DNA of 64,000 bases from Cyathus striatus (lineage: Eukaryota > Basidiomycota > Agaricomycetes > Agaricales > Nidulariaceae), in contig JAOVFP010000016.1 in the NCBI GenBank assembly GCA_025738555.1, positions 372,001 through 436,000 on the forward strand. The letters run 5' to 3'. Numbering within the stretch: the first letter of the stretch is position 1; the number at the start of each line of letters is the position of its first letter. The translations under genes were made by a program, and so were the position numbers. Positions 44,823 to 58,260 of this stretch are shown here, one piece after another. Below the pieces are notes generated by a model. That model ran no database searches. It was not told the origin of the DNA and saw only the letters and a program-made list of their open reading frames with translations.

Positions 44823-47800
44823 TCAACTAACATAACGGAACTTCATATTTCCAACTAGTTCCGCGATCTCTTGTACCTCCATATTCCTCCCCATGCCTAC
44901 GGCAGGTCGTTCTCCGACTAGTTCATCAGCGTAGAACGCAGCCATCCAAGAATATAACTCAAATCCGCGCTTAGGCACTGCTAGGGGAAGTTTAGGAACG
45001 AATAGTGCCGCGAGGACACCCATAAATAAAACAATAATAAGGACCACAATCATTTGCACTGGCTCGATGTCTGCTGTGGACAATACACGATCGCTGTAGC
45101 TCCGTGCGAGACTGTCTCCACTCCCTACAAAATAAGGAAGAACATTGCTGGCATCTGCCATTGCACGAGATATTGCAAATAGGTCTTCGGAAAGTACGGT
45201 GTATCCCATTGCTCCTTCGCCCGCGTCACAATAAGACAAGATGGTTGGAGAAGGGACATAATAAGCGTCTCTTCCATTATCCTGATATGTATCAGAATTA
45301 GGGTATTCAGATGATATGGTAAGAATCACCTTTACGATTTTATTGACGCTGTTTTGATGAGCGACTGTGTAGCTATATACATAAATGAGCTCATGACAAG
45401 AGATAACTTCTGGAACTACTTACACTCCACCAAGACCAGTAGAATTAAGCTTCGATTTGACATTAGGATCATCCAACTTTTTCCCACTCAGCCTCTCGTT
45501 GGAATCATCGTTTACAATGCTAGAACCTTTCCCGACAATACGTGTCGAGCTTGGTGCACCAACTGTACTATTGTAAACTTCAACAACCCAAGGTTCATAG
45601 AGCTCTAGACATATGGCGGCATCATAACCAATGTTCATCGTTCCATCCGGGATGTCAACATCAATATTGCGCAGGAACGTGCCATTCGGAGCATAAATGG
45701 TGTTCATACGAACGAGAACTACTTCCAAAGTTTGCCAGCCATTTCCCTCTTCTCCTAAAACATTGATAAGAATGTCAAGATTCACAATGCCACACAGTTA
45801 TGACTTACCCATTGTCAGAGGATAACTAAACAGACTGTGTGCAACGCCATTGTCAGTGAAATTAGCTATGAAATATTCATGATCAACTTTCCGCAAAATC
45901 TTCATCTAACATCCAAAAAAAAACATACCTGACATTGCCAAATCTTCAGGCCTGATGGCCGCGGGCAGTGTGTCATTTGGAGCCGTCATGTTCGACATAT
46001 TTAGAGGCACATTGAAATTAGCAGGAAGAGGCATCTCAAACCAGGAAAATAATCCTTGAAGTGTGTCCCGAGGTACGAAGACATACGTAAGTTTAGTCGA
46101 GCTTCCTCGAGGGATCCTATTACTCGTCAACTTTACCGATCTTAACGAAAAACATTGAATACGAACATGTCTGCATTTCCATCAGGAATTCTGGCACATT
46201 TTATCCTGATACCCCACTTCGGGAACCTGCAAAAATGTAAATTAGTTTCTGGAAAGTAAGTGTTTTTTTTATTCAAGTCGGCGGCTCACCGTAAAGTTGA
46301 GCCAGGTTCTACACTACTGGTAACAGTACGCTCTATCTGAACTGATGCTTGTTGGGTGCTGTCATGATCATTGTCTGTTGAGACTGTTGTCATTTTCTCG
46401 TCAAAAGTTCCGAAACCACTTCCACCAGGTAGAAGTTGTGACATAATGGTCTCGGCGAAGTATACAGTATCGTTTCCGTAAGTGAAAGAGAAAACAGAAG
46501 GAAGACCACCATGGGCCGAGAAGGGGGCAAGTGTCCAGGTGATATTGGTGTTCTAGGGATATGTTTGAAAATGATCTTAAGAATTTAAATAAATGTAACG
46601 TACATTAAACGAACCCTCCAACTCGTTAGCCGTCTGAATATCTACATCCGACATGTCACCTTTAATGCTAATCTCTTCGTAGGTTTCGCCTTGCCGCATT
46701 ACACTTGTCTTTATTGTTACTACACGACCAAAAACGAATGAAAGACATGCAGTAGTCCCAACAAGGAGTAGGAAGAACAAAATAAACAGCGTCCAAGGAC
46801 GACGGCTAGAATGTAACTAAATATTTTCATGACATAGCTGAACTGGGAGAAACTCACTCGTAAGTTCGGCGATAATCTCGTCCCGCCCCTTCATAAGTAT
46901 TACGGTCCCAGAGCAATCGCAAAGCAGACAAAGAGCTTGTGGCATCACTTGTGTGGGCCGCAAGGTCTCGCAACCTTACACCAGGTCCATCCGGAATCTT
47001 AGATTGATGAATAACCGTGGCCCAAGCTAGGTGGCCTCATTTTGAACACCAAGGAAGGTAGACGGTATGAAATAATGCTTACTGGCTGCCTCTAAGATAT
47101 TCCTCCCCAATTGCAATAGACTAACGCCCAAGACAAAACCAAGTAACCCACATCCTGCTCCAACGAATAGACGAGACCAGAATAGCGATTTATTCTTTGC
47201 GATAAAAACGAAAATCTGAAGAATAGGATATGCGATAAAACATAGAACGACATGTATAAGAAGCTGACGCCAGTTGGGAGCTTCGAAGCTAGAAGAGAAT
47301 GGGTGCTTTTTGGGAGGCTTCGGCAGGCCTAGGGGAAATAAAGAAGGTGATATTTTGGATTCACGGAAGTCTGGCGTCGGAGGTGAACCGAGTCCTCCTT
47401 TTCCTACTCCTATTCCATCTATTGGATATAGCCTCTCTGGATCAAACTCTGGCTGAGAACTATCATGCACGGCTTCTGAGATAGTAAGATATTGTGACCG
47501 TCGTGATAACCGACTGTCATTATATGGAGCGTCAGCAACAGACAACATCTGTGGTCTTCGGTTCGGGACGATAGGTAGTACATGCTGTATCCCGCCTTCA
47601 TCATCAGCAATTGGGGAGTAGACATGGGTCTTTCCAGTGATGCCCATCTTCGAGTGGCTCAAGATAGGCATAGGTGAAGTCGGCGTAGCTGGTACACTGG
47701 GAGGAGATTCTGGCGAGGGTGGAAGGCGTGGTCCACTGGGGCGAGATCCTGACCTTTTCATAGATATGTACGCACACAGCAATGAGCCCGATACAGTAAG

Positions 47801-47824
47801 CGGAATACCGATAACAATCGACAC
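44823..47824 (-). CDS. Large multi-exon membrane protein of unknown function (duplicate copy 2)
   Basis: Near-identical to the gene at 36795-39878: same exons, TM segments and glycosylation-type sites, with scattered substitutions (SYCDAGEGAMGYTVLS here, DNGRDAYYVP instead of DNGRDFYYVP). The N-terminus differs: the helix reads SRVFLGLVSIVIGIPLTVSG in frame with the rest, following a good acceptor (TGCTGTAG, about 47860), which looks like the ancestral first TM helix. Upstream, about 107 nt absent from copy 1 separates this from a matching ATG region near 48023 that runs into a stop, so the true first exon is unresolved; I start at the internal Met at 47824. Function unknown; TM count and N-x-S/T sites suggest a surface or secretory-membrane protein. 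Confidence 0.6.
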
Positions 47825-48099
47825 AAGACCGAGGAATACTCTGGAATACTACAGCAAAAAGCCGCCAACTAGCAAGCCGCAGATTAGTCTTCGAAATAAG
47901 TACTAGTATTGCCACAGAATGCCACTCTGTACAAGTCAATGTAGATTGCCGAGATGCATGTACAATGCATGTAACAAAACGAGTATGTTGGAGTCTGCGG
48001 TTTGCACGGCTACTGACGAAGGCATGACGAAAAACGCGGTCTTGTCACTTGTGTCGATTGTTATATCTCGATTGGATCTTCACACGTGCATGTGACCTC

Positions 48100-49825
48100 C
48101 CGCAGGCTAGTCCGGGTACTCGTAACATTAATTTCGCTTTCCTATACTTCATTAGCCTAACAACTGATAGCGCATCTGTAAATGATGTCCCGGTTAGAGA
48201 TGTAGCACGCGAGCTGCTAAAACGCTATGGGGTTTCATACACACCTGATTGTCACATTCAATGCATCGCGCATGTTATTAACCTTGTTGTACAGTCTTAT
48301 ACATCTTCTAAAGATCAACCTATTCACTATGATATTGACAATGAAACATTTGAAGAAAGTTCTATTGAAAGCGATGAAGAGCTACATATAGCTGAAGATG
48401 AGAATCAATTCATGGGTCAAGTCCCGTGAAACGTGTAAGTACTGGATTCCATTCTGCACTGAATTTTGCTTACAAAATTATGAAAAGCTATGTTTTATTA
48501 CAACAAAAATTGTTTCTTCTCCACAGCGTCGATTGCTGTTCTTCAAAATTTCGAAATCACTATATCCAGATGATTTGAGAAAGCAACGGTTAATGGTAAT
48601 ATATGATGTACGTACATGTTGGAACTATACATATGCAATGATTCGAAGGGGATTGTTACTAAAGAGGTGAGTTGCGTAAATTAAATGCTCCAACCAAGAG
48701 TTAGTGACAGTTGTCATTTAAGGCAATTGACAAATGGACATTCGACATACTAGCACTACGTGGACAGGTCTTGACACCTGATTTCTGGAAATACTTGGAA
48801 AGAACTGCAGATCTTCTTTAGTATGTACCAGCTACTTTAAGATTATAAAACCTATTCAAATACATGTTTACATTGACAGCCCTTTACCAAAGTGACTGAG
48901 CAAATGTCAATATCTTCACGTCCTACCATTCTTTTTGTGCTTCCTCTCTATGAAGTAATGGAGCGACATCTCTTGAAGGCTATGAATGATAATAAGCTTT
49001 CATTTAAAGTACAAACTGCCACATAGAGTGCAAATGAAAAGTTGCAGAAGTACAAATCTGCCGCCATCGGAAACCAGTACTATATAATAGGAACGAGTAA
49101 GTAACAATATTAGATCTTCATAATAACGATTACTTATCTATTATATCTCTTTTAGTTCTTCATCCGAATTTGCAAGCAAATTGGTTCAAAACAACGGTTC
49201 GTAACGTCGGACAAAGGTAGCATTTCAAAAAGAACAGGATGAAGCTGTCAAAAAGGCCACTGTTTTATTTGCTCACGTTGCGCAAACCTACTACAAGAAC
49301 TCACCATTGAAAGATCAAGAACAGTTACAGAGCAATAAGAAAACAGCGAGCACTACAGAGAATAATTGGTTAGCAGATGTGTGCAACGTAGATGCCTTCG
49401 TACCAGAGAGGTCGGTAATGATAAAGGAAAGTTGGAAGGATGAAGTAGAACGTCACCTTCGCTTCGAAGGAAGGACGTGTGCCTTAAATGACCCCCTTTC
49501 ATGGTGGAAGGTACGTTATTAATATTGTGATATAGCTAAAAATAGCTGAGCTGTCGAACTACTGAATTCCATAGAAGCACTGCCATTCCTTTCCTACACT
49601 TTCCAGAATGGCACGCAACTTTCTTGTTATATTTGCTACTAGTGTTTCTGTTGGATGGGTATTTTCAAAGTCTCGCCACATTTGCTCAGATCTTCGAAGT
49701 TCACTCAAAGCAGAAACTATACGCAAAGCACTTCTAGCAAAAGTATGGATTCGTGATGGACTTCTTGACGCCAATCCGCCAACAATGAAGCAGAAGAAGC
49801 ACAGTGATGTCAGTAACATGTGACA
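48100..49825 (+). pseudogene. hAT-family transposase relic
   Basis: Plus-strand coding blocks in changing frames: SLTTDSASVNDVPVRDVA, CHIQCIAHVINLVVQSYTS, IVSSPQRRLLFFK, VIYDVRTCWNYTYAMIRRGL, FWKYLERTADLL, then after several lesions CNVDAFVPERSVMIKESWK, DPLSWWKV, and MARNFLVIFATSVSVGWVFS, KSRHICSDLRSSLKAETI. The last blocks are the hAT dimerisation domain, where the usual SVERVFS reads SVGWVFS. The N-terminal BED finger is missing and frames are broken, so it is inactive. CAGGCTAGTCCGGGTACTCG at about 48102 may be the left terminus; no matching right terminus is seen. Confidence 0.8.
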
Positions 49826-51192
49826 TGTGACATTTTGGATGCACATGATCTATCTGTCTATATACTAGTTATATACAGTTAAATAGTGTGTAGAAACCAT
49901 ATATGTATGTTTACGCCTTCAGAGTATACATATACTATATAGTCGGAGCCTTACGCAGAGCTGAATGCGCGTTTACCACTGGTTTACGCGTCTACCTGAG
50001 CCAAGCATGGGAAATACACGCCAGTTCAGCGCCTTTAGCGTTGTTTCTATCATTCTTGGGGTGTTTCTAAGTGCAAGTACTATACTTTTTAAATATGAAC
50101 TTACGAATGTGGTTGTAGAGGGTGTTTGATTGGCTTGAAATCTTCGTATTTCGCAATTATATAGTTGTGCTCCTTGGAAATAAGAATCTACTTGTAGTAA
50201 GTATTTAAATCTTATTGAAGGACGGTGGTGAGACACTTCCGGAGGGTAAATGTACCGAAGTAACTAGTTCTTGATACTTGACACCTATTCATTAAATTTG
50301 GCGGTAGCTTCACCTGAGCTATACTTATTGGCGGGTATTATGTATTCCATCAGGCACTGTGAAAGCTTGATATTGATATCGTACGTGGACGATGAATGTT
50401 GAAAGCTTACAAACGCTCGGTACGTTATCAGATGCTTGCCGCGTCTCAATCGGTCGGAGAGGAGACGCACCTCAAATATGCCTATACACGATATAGGTTA
50501 GCATGTGTTAGGATTTCGAGTAGTCGACTATGGTAAAAATGGCTCGCTTGCTATACTTAGCTCAGATGTATATAAGAAAAGAGTTCGAAGGTTGTGCACC
50601 TTTCTTTGCCTTGCAAACTTTTTTCTTTCGCCCGGAAGCTCCATTGATCTGACGTCATGTCATGTTCATGACGCCTAGAACGTCTTCGACAAGTTCAAAA
50701 GGGAGAATATTTGTGCACCTACTAAGAACCAAGTATCGTACGATAATCGCGGGACATTCTATTAAAACGATATGGATGGTTTCCAAGGCTTTAAAAACCG
50801 TACAATACCCCACATCTGGGTCAAGGCTCGAATCCATCCACCTTGCACATGTCTTCCTTCGTGGGCACCGTCAGAAACACATGTATCAAGAGAGCGGCCA
50901 GAGCGCAGTTTCCCGTTCCACACCGGGAAAAAGGATGTTCTGAAGGAGCTTCGTAAGTGCTTTGTAGCGCCCATACACACGCGGAAGCTATCATGCGGCC
51001 CTTCCTCCCAAGGCACTCCTTCCATGGATGCCGGCACATTTCTATTCTGGCTAGCATCAGTGATATTTCCCAGCGGGGTTTACAACCAGGCTTACGTGCT
51101 GGGAAATCCACTTTTGGTTGCTTCTCCATCAACATGCTTCGTACAAATGTCAATCGGTGGAATAACTCGGCTCGAAGCAAGCCCTTGCCTTC
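49826..51192. other. Flank of duplication and promoter region of 7-TM gene
   Basis: Includes the tail of the duplicated segment (to 50313) and about 270 bp of extra sequence (49979-50250) absent from copy 1. 50640-51190 has overlapping frames on both strands with no recognised domain, so none is called. Confidence 0.4.
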
Positions 51193-52489
51193 ATGCCCCA
51201 ATTCCCCGACGCCCTTGTGCAAGCCAGCCTCGACTCGTATCTCGGTACAGTCGTTATTCAGGCGTTCGTTAGCGGTATGATGCCTAGGTGCTCCATAGCA
51301 CTTCCACCTCCTAACGTTATTCTTCGTCTTTAGGAATATACACGCTCCTTTTGTTCCGCACGATCCGTTCAGCAGGTGGGTGAAGCTCGAAATTTTCTCT
51401 TCCGCAAACGCAGCCTTACTAAGTCCTTCCAGTCCCCAGCCTCCGCAATGGAAGACATATCGTCCTCATGATTGCTTTGGTGGTCCTCTACGCCCTGACC
51501 ATGATTAATTTCGCAGTTACTTGGGCAGTAGTGAGGTCAATCTTCGTCACGAACAATGCGACGCGACAGACCATGGCTACGAAGATGTTCCTCAACTCCA
51601 TAAACACGCTTCAGATCGGGAATGGCGCAGGTGTAATAGCGATATTGATAGCAGACTCGCTTCTGGTGAGTGATGGACTTGATCTGTCTCGGATGAAGTA
51701 TGTCAAACAGCTGTTGCGCTAGGTGTGGAGATGTTACATGCTTTGGCTCAAGAACAAATGGCTGTTAGTTGCGTTCGGAATCCCTCTCCTAGCCGAACTC
51801 GGTAAGTAAGGAAGGTGTTCAACGATGCTCATGCTGATAATCACCTCCTAGCTCTGATCCCGGTTCTTCTTGCGCTTAACCTGAGAATTGGCCCCAACGG
51901 CATCCCAGTTATCTGCATATTCTTCTTCATATCCATGGGCATCACGATCTTCGCAACCTCCATGATCATCATTCGCATTCTGACCGTATCAAGAGCCGGC
52001 GGAACAGCAGGACGGTACCGATACGTTATCGAAATCCTCGTCGAATCAGGGATCCTATACTCCACTCTGCTCTTCATCACAGGTGTTCTGCAGGCTCTTA
52101 CAACCGCACCTTTGCCTGTATCAGAAGCCGCTACTTATTTCACGGCGGTTTTGATTCCGGTTACCGTGAGTACTAAGTTCCCGCTTCATCTACCTTTCTT
52201 GGCTAATTTCCCGACGCAGGGTATCGCACCGACGCTGATATCTGAGCGTATCATGACCAGCACGGAACGCGACGAAGAGAAGTGGTCACAGCCCGTTTCC
52301 TTCTTGAAGTTCAAGCACACCGCGAAGACCAACGGAACCGGGACAACAATGGCCGGTCTTGATTCTCTACCATTCACAATGAAGACAGCCGGAACTAACA
52401 GCGCCGATGAAGAAAATGCATCCCTTAAGGTGGATGAGATGCACTACGCTCCCCCGGATAGCCCACAAGATTCTGAAAAGAGGTTGTAG
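51193..52489 (+). CDS. Seven-TM-like membrane protein (paralogue 1)
   Basis: Start at 51193: MPQFPDALVQASLDSYLGTV, VIQAFVSG, then after an intron IYTLLLFRTIRSAG. Further exons: VLMIALVVLYALTMINFAVT (TM), GNGAGVIAILIADSLL, VWRCYMLWLKNKWLLVAFG, LIPVLLALNLRIGPNG, a TM pair around FFISMGITIFATSM, and VIEILVESGILYSTLLFI. The C-terminal exon is a soluble tail from GIAPTLISERIMTSTERDE to 52489. It is built like the receptor-type 7-TM families of agaricomycetes. Compared with paralogue 2, about 20 residues following the LLAEL helix (paralogue has GGLFIVFVHGVETRTNG) are missing here, so one helix/loop is shortened. Ligand and function unknown. Confidence 0.75.
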
Positions 52490-55400
52490 TTATTCGTTAT
52501 CGTTATTCAAAAACACATTAGGTAGTTAGAGTATCTTCGATTCTTTTGCTTTGTTAATTGGACTCCAGCGTTAATCTGTAAAATACATAGGCACGTAGAA
52601 AATCCTGAATAATGACATGGTTTTGCATGGGAACTTTGTGAAAAGGGGTTCGAGGGTTGGTGACGACATGGGGTGCGGGGGGATAAGACGGCCTGCCGCA
52701 GGGATCGGATAAGTTGACACCCGAAACGTTGATTACCGTAGTTGGGAGGTGCTTTTCTTGGTAGGGTCAGGCAGCACCGCCGCGCGCGGAGGCACATCAT
52801 TCTGCAAAGATCTGGCAAGTCACTGGCAAGTATAATGGAGACCTTGGAGCTTAAAGTCGGACCAAGTTTGCAGCTCATCATATCACACTGATGCCAGAGA
52901 ACAGAAGTACTGTAGAATGTACTACGATGGAAGATGACAATAGTACGAAAATTGGGCGTCCTTATCGCGAGTTTCAGCGCACGGCCGTCTAGAGTCTAGA
53001 GTCTGACTAAATCGGACATTTATATGTTGAGTAATTCCGTTGAGGCCTCTACGCCGGGCATACGATCGACCCAGGAAAACCTACGAGTCAAATGCCCAAC
53101 TGCCCAGCTAGCGCTGAAGTATGCCACATGAAAATTGAATTAGCAAAGGAGTCCGGTGCCTCCCTTGCCTACCTTGGAGGAGTTGTGGCGCAACACGGAG
53201 CAAGGGAGCAACTTGGATGATGTGGAATTTACGGATTCCCCCCAAGACTGTTCGCACGATTCGTACGAATGATTTGACAAGAGGACCTACATAGTAGTGC
53301 AGACGAACGGCTGCTGAAACCGAACATTCAGAAAAGTCTAAAAGTGTTGAGATCGGGAACTCACAGTTATCGGAAGACGCAAAACCGTAAAGAGGGAGGA
53401 AAAGATTTGAAGTTACGTCATAGGACGGGTGCGGAGCCCAATATAATCCAGCTGGGAATGTATCGACTGCCAACTGGGAAAAAGTGGCCCTATGTGGCAT
53501 TCCCCTCTATCCGGTGTCTAACTTCCCTTCCGCCAGTCGACTGCGACCCAACCAAATGGAAGCCCATTGTCAACTTTCACACCCCCAACTTTCGCTGAAC
53601 AATGTTCTACATAACCGCCGCATCTTTGGTGATGTCTATTAGACTCCTAGCAACGACTCACATATGCGTGGAAGGTTCGTAACGTTGTCAAGTTGTCCAG
53701 GAGCGAGAGAGGAACATGCACGCTGTAACGATCCCTGTTACAACAGTAATCCAAGACCGTACGCGCGTACGCGTAGGTTCTCGTAAGATCAACGTTCAGA
53801 GTGGTTGACATTTTGCCATACAATTCACATCCAGCATTCCAGGACGAAAACTTCCAACTCCCCATCTGGTACGATGTTCCTTGACAAGATGTTCGACTAC
53901 GAACGTATGTTTCCTGGACAATATAGGACACGCTGGGCGTAAAGATCAAGTTGCGAGAATAGAATTCTCTTCATCGTTGGATTACTATCATACCAATCCC
54001 ACCCGCTCGGTCTACGCCAACCTTTTAGAATGACACCTGGAAGCCCGAGGACTGGATCCAAGTTCTGACCAATTTGCTCCTTTCGTTGCATCAGTCGTTG
54101 GATTGGGTGGAGGGCTGATCAATGGGACATACTGGGGGAGGAGTGCAACTGGCTCACACATGGACGTGTTGGGGTGGCTGGAAATAGTGGCGCTGGAACG
54201 TCAAAAATATCCCAGTTTCGCATACAGGCGCCACCAGACTTCTCTACGATAAACCTTGAGAGGAATTGACTGAGACTGGGAACCTGACGATATTAGGATA
54301 GAGTAAAACTCATGTGCACTATAATGTGACCAGCTAGACACGTACCCTTGAATCCTGTGCAATCACTATTCCCACTACTTCCGTTATCTAGACAGAGTAA
54401 GCAGTCACTTTAGGAGTCGCGCTCTCGTCTCGTAAAGATATGGTCATGGTTATCTGCTTCTGGTATGCCCTGGACGAGCCGGAGTGGTCCTTTCCAGATC
54501 TAATGTGGTAGACCAATTTACCCTTATCTATCTAAACCGGAATAATTCAATACGATAACTGCGCAATACGAGTGAACTACGTACCGGGAACCAGCCAGCG
54601 ACACAATCGTCTCATCATACGTCATCGAGCTTGCAAGGGTTACAGAACTTATCCGGGTGGGTAATTCGATAACGAAAGCAACAGTACTCCAGGTACGACA
54701 TACGATCCACGATGTATCCCGCGGACTTGACCAAGCTTAGTAAAAATGGTAGCTGGGGTATATAAGAGAGGACATAGGAGTTGTGGATCTACCGGAATGG
54801 TGGATGTTTCAGTGGCGTTTCAATTGTACTACGTGATCATCGACATACCAAGGAAACAGGAGGATCTTCCACCACATTTCAACAATGTTCCTTCAGACGA
54901 CAGCAACGATAGCATCATCCGGACCAGACCGATACTCCGCTGCAATAAACCCTTGGATGTCCTTAGTGTAGGCCAACTACCGCATTATGGTATAAAAGTA
55001 CTACATAGCGCGGTGGATCCATAGGCAGTACTTATGTTTTCACCTGCCATCCTTGCTGACCGCGGATCGGGTAGGGAACAAGAGCGTAACTCGAGCAAAG
55101 AAGCAGAAAGGGGGGTTTCGTGCGTAGGCTGTTCGAACCTGCCAAATGGTTGGTCGAAGGGTAAGTTGGTCGAATGAATGGGAGGTATTGATAACGAACA
55201 CTTAAGCAGCAAAGGATAGCGTCGGTGTTTGGTCCTTCTCTTCTATCATCCTTCCAATACCCCAAGTCTCAGGCAGAACCTTACGCAAGAGTGGAAAAGA
55301 AAGCCTTTACGCCTCCGGTGAAAGATGTGCTAATGAATTGTCAAGGATGGCGCCGTTGGACGATGGGGCCTGACTCTGAAATGCGGTAGATGAACCCATT

Positions 55401-56739
55401 AGCCAGTCTATTGGAACTATGAACAGAGCACAGCAAAGTGCGGGCCTATCTGGCTGGAATATGAGAGGTGGTGCTGCAAGTAGGGAGATTCAGCCGAAGT
55501 CGAATGAGAGTTAACTAAACGAACTTATAAACTAACATCCTCTGCATACCGTGCCCTACCGCATCGCAAAGGAACCAGGCAGCTACACCACCCCTCCACC
55601 AAAGCCTGACAGTTGGCCCCCAACGCGCCCACTGAGCCGTATGAATGGCTGACCCGCCACGAGCTACATATGCTCCAACACCACCGCCGTGTTAGAGCCA
55701 AAACCCCATAACGACCGAGCAAGTACTTGAGGAGGCGTCCGCGAGGGAAAGCTCGAAGGTCTGACGAAGGACATGTGCACAATCAGACGAGGTCAGATGA
55801 ATATCAAATGAGACATACAGTCACTTGAAACTGCCCTCTACCAGCCTCCTCCGAATGGATTCCCATTGACCCTGACACGATCATTTATCGAACGAAAGTT
55901 TTGGCGTAGGTAGCGCATGTGCAGATTTTCTCTGCGCTATGTTGTTTCCCCCGGGATGATTGCCATCCTCATACACGACCCGCCGAGAAGCACGACAAGG
56001 AAAGCTACGGCTATCGTACATCAGCGACGAACACACGTGCAAAGGTGAGGATCGAAACTGGAGCAAGTGGTCTATGGGGAAAAGTTTCAGCCACGTCCAT
56101 ACAATACCGACAGCCGTAAGACATACTAGTGATCATACGCGCTGCGCAGCTATCTGCATACACCCAGACCTTTCACTCCATACCCTACATACCACACAAG
56201 CACTTCCAAAGTGTTACTTACGCCCGCAACAATGTTACGTGTCATTCGGGTGAACGAAAAACGAGACACACCATACGGACCGCGCTCAAGTACCAATTCG
56301 TCTAAACGTCCAGAAGGGACTGCCAACGAGGAATACGGATGTGGCCCTTCCAGTTTCCTCCGATACACTTCGTGTAGATAGCGCAGGTTTGTTTCGTTCA
56401 CGCTACGTTCCTTTCATTGCTTGCCATCAGCCGATATTTGACCGGTGGTGAACAAAGATGCAGAGGTTGCTCGAATGCTGAGCGGGCGTAAAAGACAGAC
56501 TCAGAGCGAGCGCGTTGGTATATCAAGAGGTAGATGGAAGATCGAAGCTACTTAAACGGGATTCGGTCAAGGCCGTACAGTATAGAGCGCAACAGCCATG
56601 CGAGTGAAAACTCATATCCCGGTCCACATACACCCAGACTTTCCATCTTATATTCTGAGTAGAGCCCACAAGTACTTCCGAGACGGGTCGTCGATTTCGT
56701 GTCCGTAGCTATTACGTGACAGCTGTCCGTGAGCCACTT
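52490..56739. other. Gene-poor 4.2 kb
   Basis: Many overlapping frames of 60-130 codons on both strands without recognised motifs, signal peptides or consistent splice sites. A plus-strand stretch near 54030-54240 stays open for about 70 codons (FAPFVASVVGLGGGLINGTY) but cannot be placed in a gene. Confidence 0.35.
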
Positions 56740-58260
56740 CACGAAGCAAGCATACTACTCTGCCCCGACTCTCGGGGACGCTGGTGAATCCCAGTGTGAA
56801 ATGGACCAAACATTACAGTAATACACGGAGCTGGGCAATTTTCTAACTGCTCAGGCATATTAATATTCATTTCTTCGGAAGCTGTAGAGGGGGAAACTCT
56901 ACAGCATGACTCTCCGAGGCCGAAGTGCCTGCAAGAGAATATGAGTCGGCGTACGCAGAACATTGCAACGAACAGTATCTAGTACTCCATCACGCTGTGA
57001 CCCATAACCCCTGCGATCCCTGCTCCACTACACGAAGAGTAGATGTGCGTGTTGCCGAGGCCCCCAGCGAACGAAAATACATCCCATACTGGCTTCAGTG
57101 ATGGTACCCATACGAGCGTTCCCGTGTCCAGCAGCGGTAGGCCGTGAAATACAAAGCGCACCCTTCGTCCGAAGTCCATGTCATCCACCTCGATAGCCCA
57201 ACTTCACGAGAATTGGTGATAAAGCGCTTCGTCTATTCCAGTTGCGTGTTGTTGGCGAGCCGCTTCCCAAGGCAGATGTGCTTCCAGAGTATCACGCCAT
57301 TCCAACTGTGTTGTGACATTTGGAAATGCTGGTGTATTCCGGTGTGCAGTGGACTAGATAAGTTGGTAACACACGGGGATGAGAGCTTCAGTCCTTCGGG
57401 GATCGTAGAGGGGACAATCTCTACAGCATGAAGGCTCTCCGAGCCCAAGGTGCCTGCAAGTAAACATGAGTCATCGTACACAGAACAGCGCAACGAACGT
57501 ACAGTACCTGGTACCCTAGCACGATAAGACCCATAACCCTTGCAATCTCTGCTCCACTATACGAAAGAGTACGCAGAACAACGCAACAAACATACAATAT
57601 CTGGTACCGCAACACGATAAGACCCATACCCCTGCAATCACTGCTCCACCACACGAAAGAGTATATGTGCATGTTTGCCGAGGCCCCAGCGAACGAAATT
57701 ACACCCTGTTGGCTTCAGTGGTGGCACCCATACGAGCGTTCCCGTCCAGCAGCTGAAGGCGTTAGACTATGCAGCGCAGTCTTCGTTCATGCCATTCACT
57801 CAATAACCCTTTGTACCAGCATAACTTCACAAGAGTTGGTGATAATGCGTCTCGTCTATTCCAGTTGCGTGCTGTCCGCGAGCTGCTTCCTGCGCTAACT
57901 CTCGGGGACGCTGGTGTATCCCAGGTATGCAATGGATCAGATATACTGGTATCACACGGGGGTGGAGAAGCCTGTCAAATGCTGGCTCGGGCTTCGATTC
58001 TACAGGCCCGAGAGAGGCCCGAGACAATGCCTACAGCGTGACTCTCCGGTACGCAGAACAACCTGGCGAGCGTACCGTATCTGGCACTCCAACACGTTAC
58101 AATCCAAGATTCCTTTAACCCATGCTTCACTACACGAATGGCAAGGTGGTGGGAATGTGTGTGTTGCTGAGGCGTTCAGCAACAAAGCTACACCTCATAC
58201 TAGCTCCATGATACCACCCATACAAGCGTTCTCGTGTCCGATGACTGTAGGCTAGACAGT
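56740..58260. repeat. Degenerate long-period tandem repeat
   Basis: Blocks recur in the same order at about 520-630 bp spacing: CTCTCGGGGACGCTGGTG (56770, 57899), CTACAGCATGACTCTCC-like (56900, 57421, 58029), GTACGCAGAAC with CAACGAAC (56950, 57480, 58040), CCCATACGAGCGTTCCCGT (57106, 57727), and CTATTCCAGTTGCGTG (57233, 57857). Copies are strongly diverged, so the array is old. Confidence 0.7.

Larger units (their letters stand above)
44803..50313. repeat. Segmental duplication, unit 2 (interrupted)
   Basis: Second copy of 36775-40020. Collinear from 44803 to about 48080, then interrupted by the hAT relic until about 49950, resumed for about 28 bp (GCAGAGCTGAATGCGCGTTT), interrupted again by about 270 bp, then TTAGTTCTTG-like sequence to 50313. 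Confidence 0.85.

Noticed and set aside
50772..51280. Overlapping 100-166 codon frames on both strands
   Set aside because: No domains; long frames on both strands reflect base composition upstream of the 7-TM gene.
53108..54091. Possible gene with several 60-130 codon frames
   Set aside because: Open frames on both strands, no motif, no coherent splice sites that I could place.
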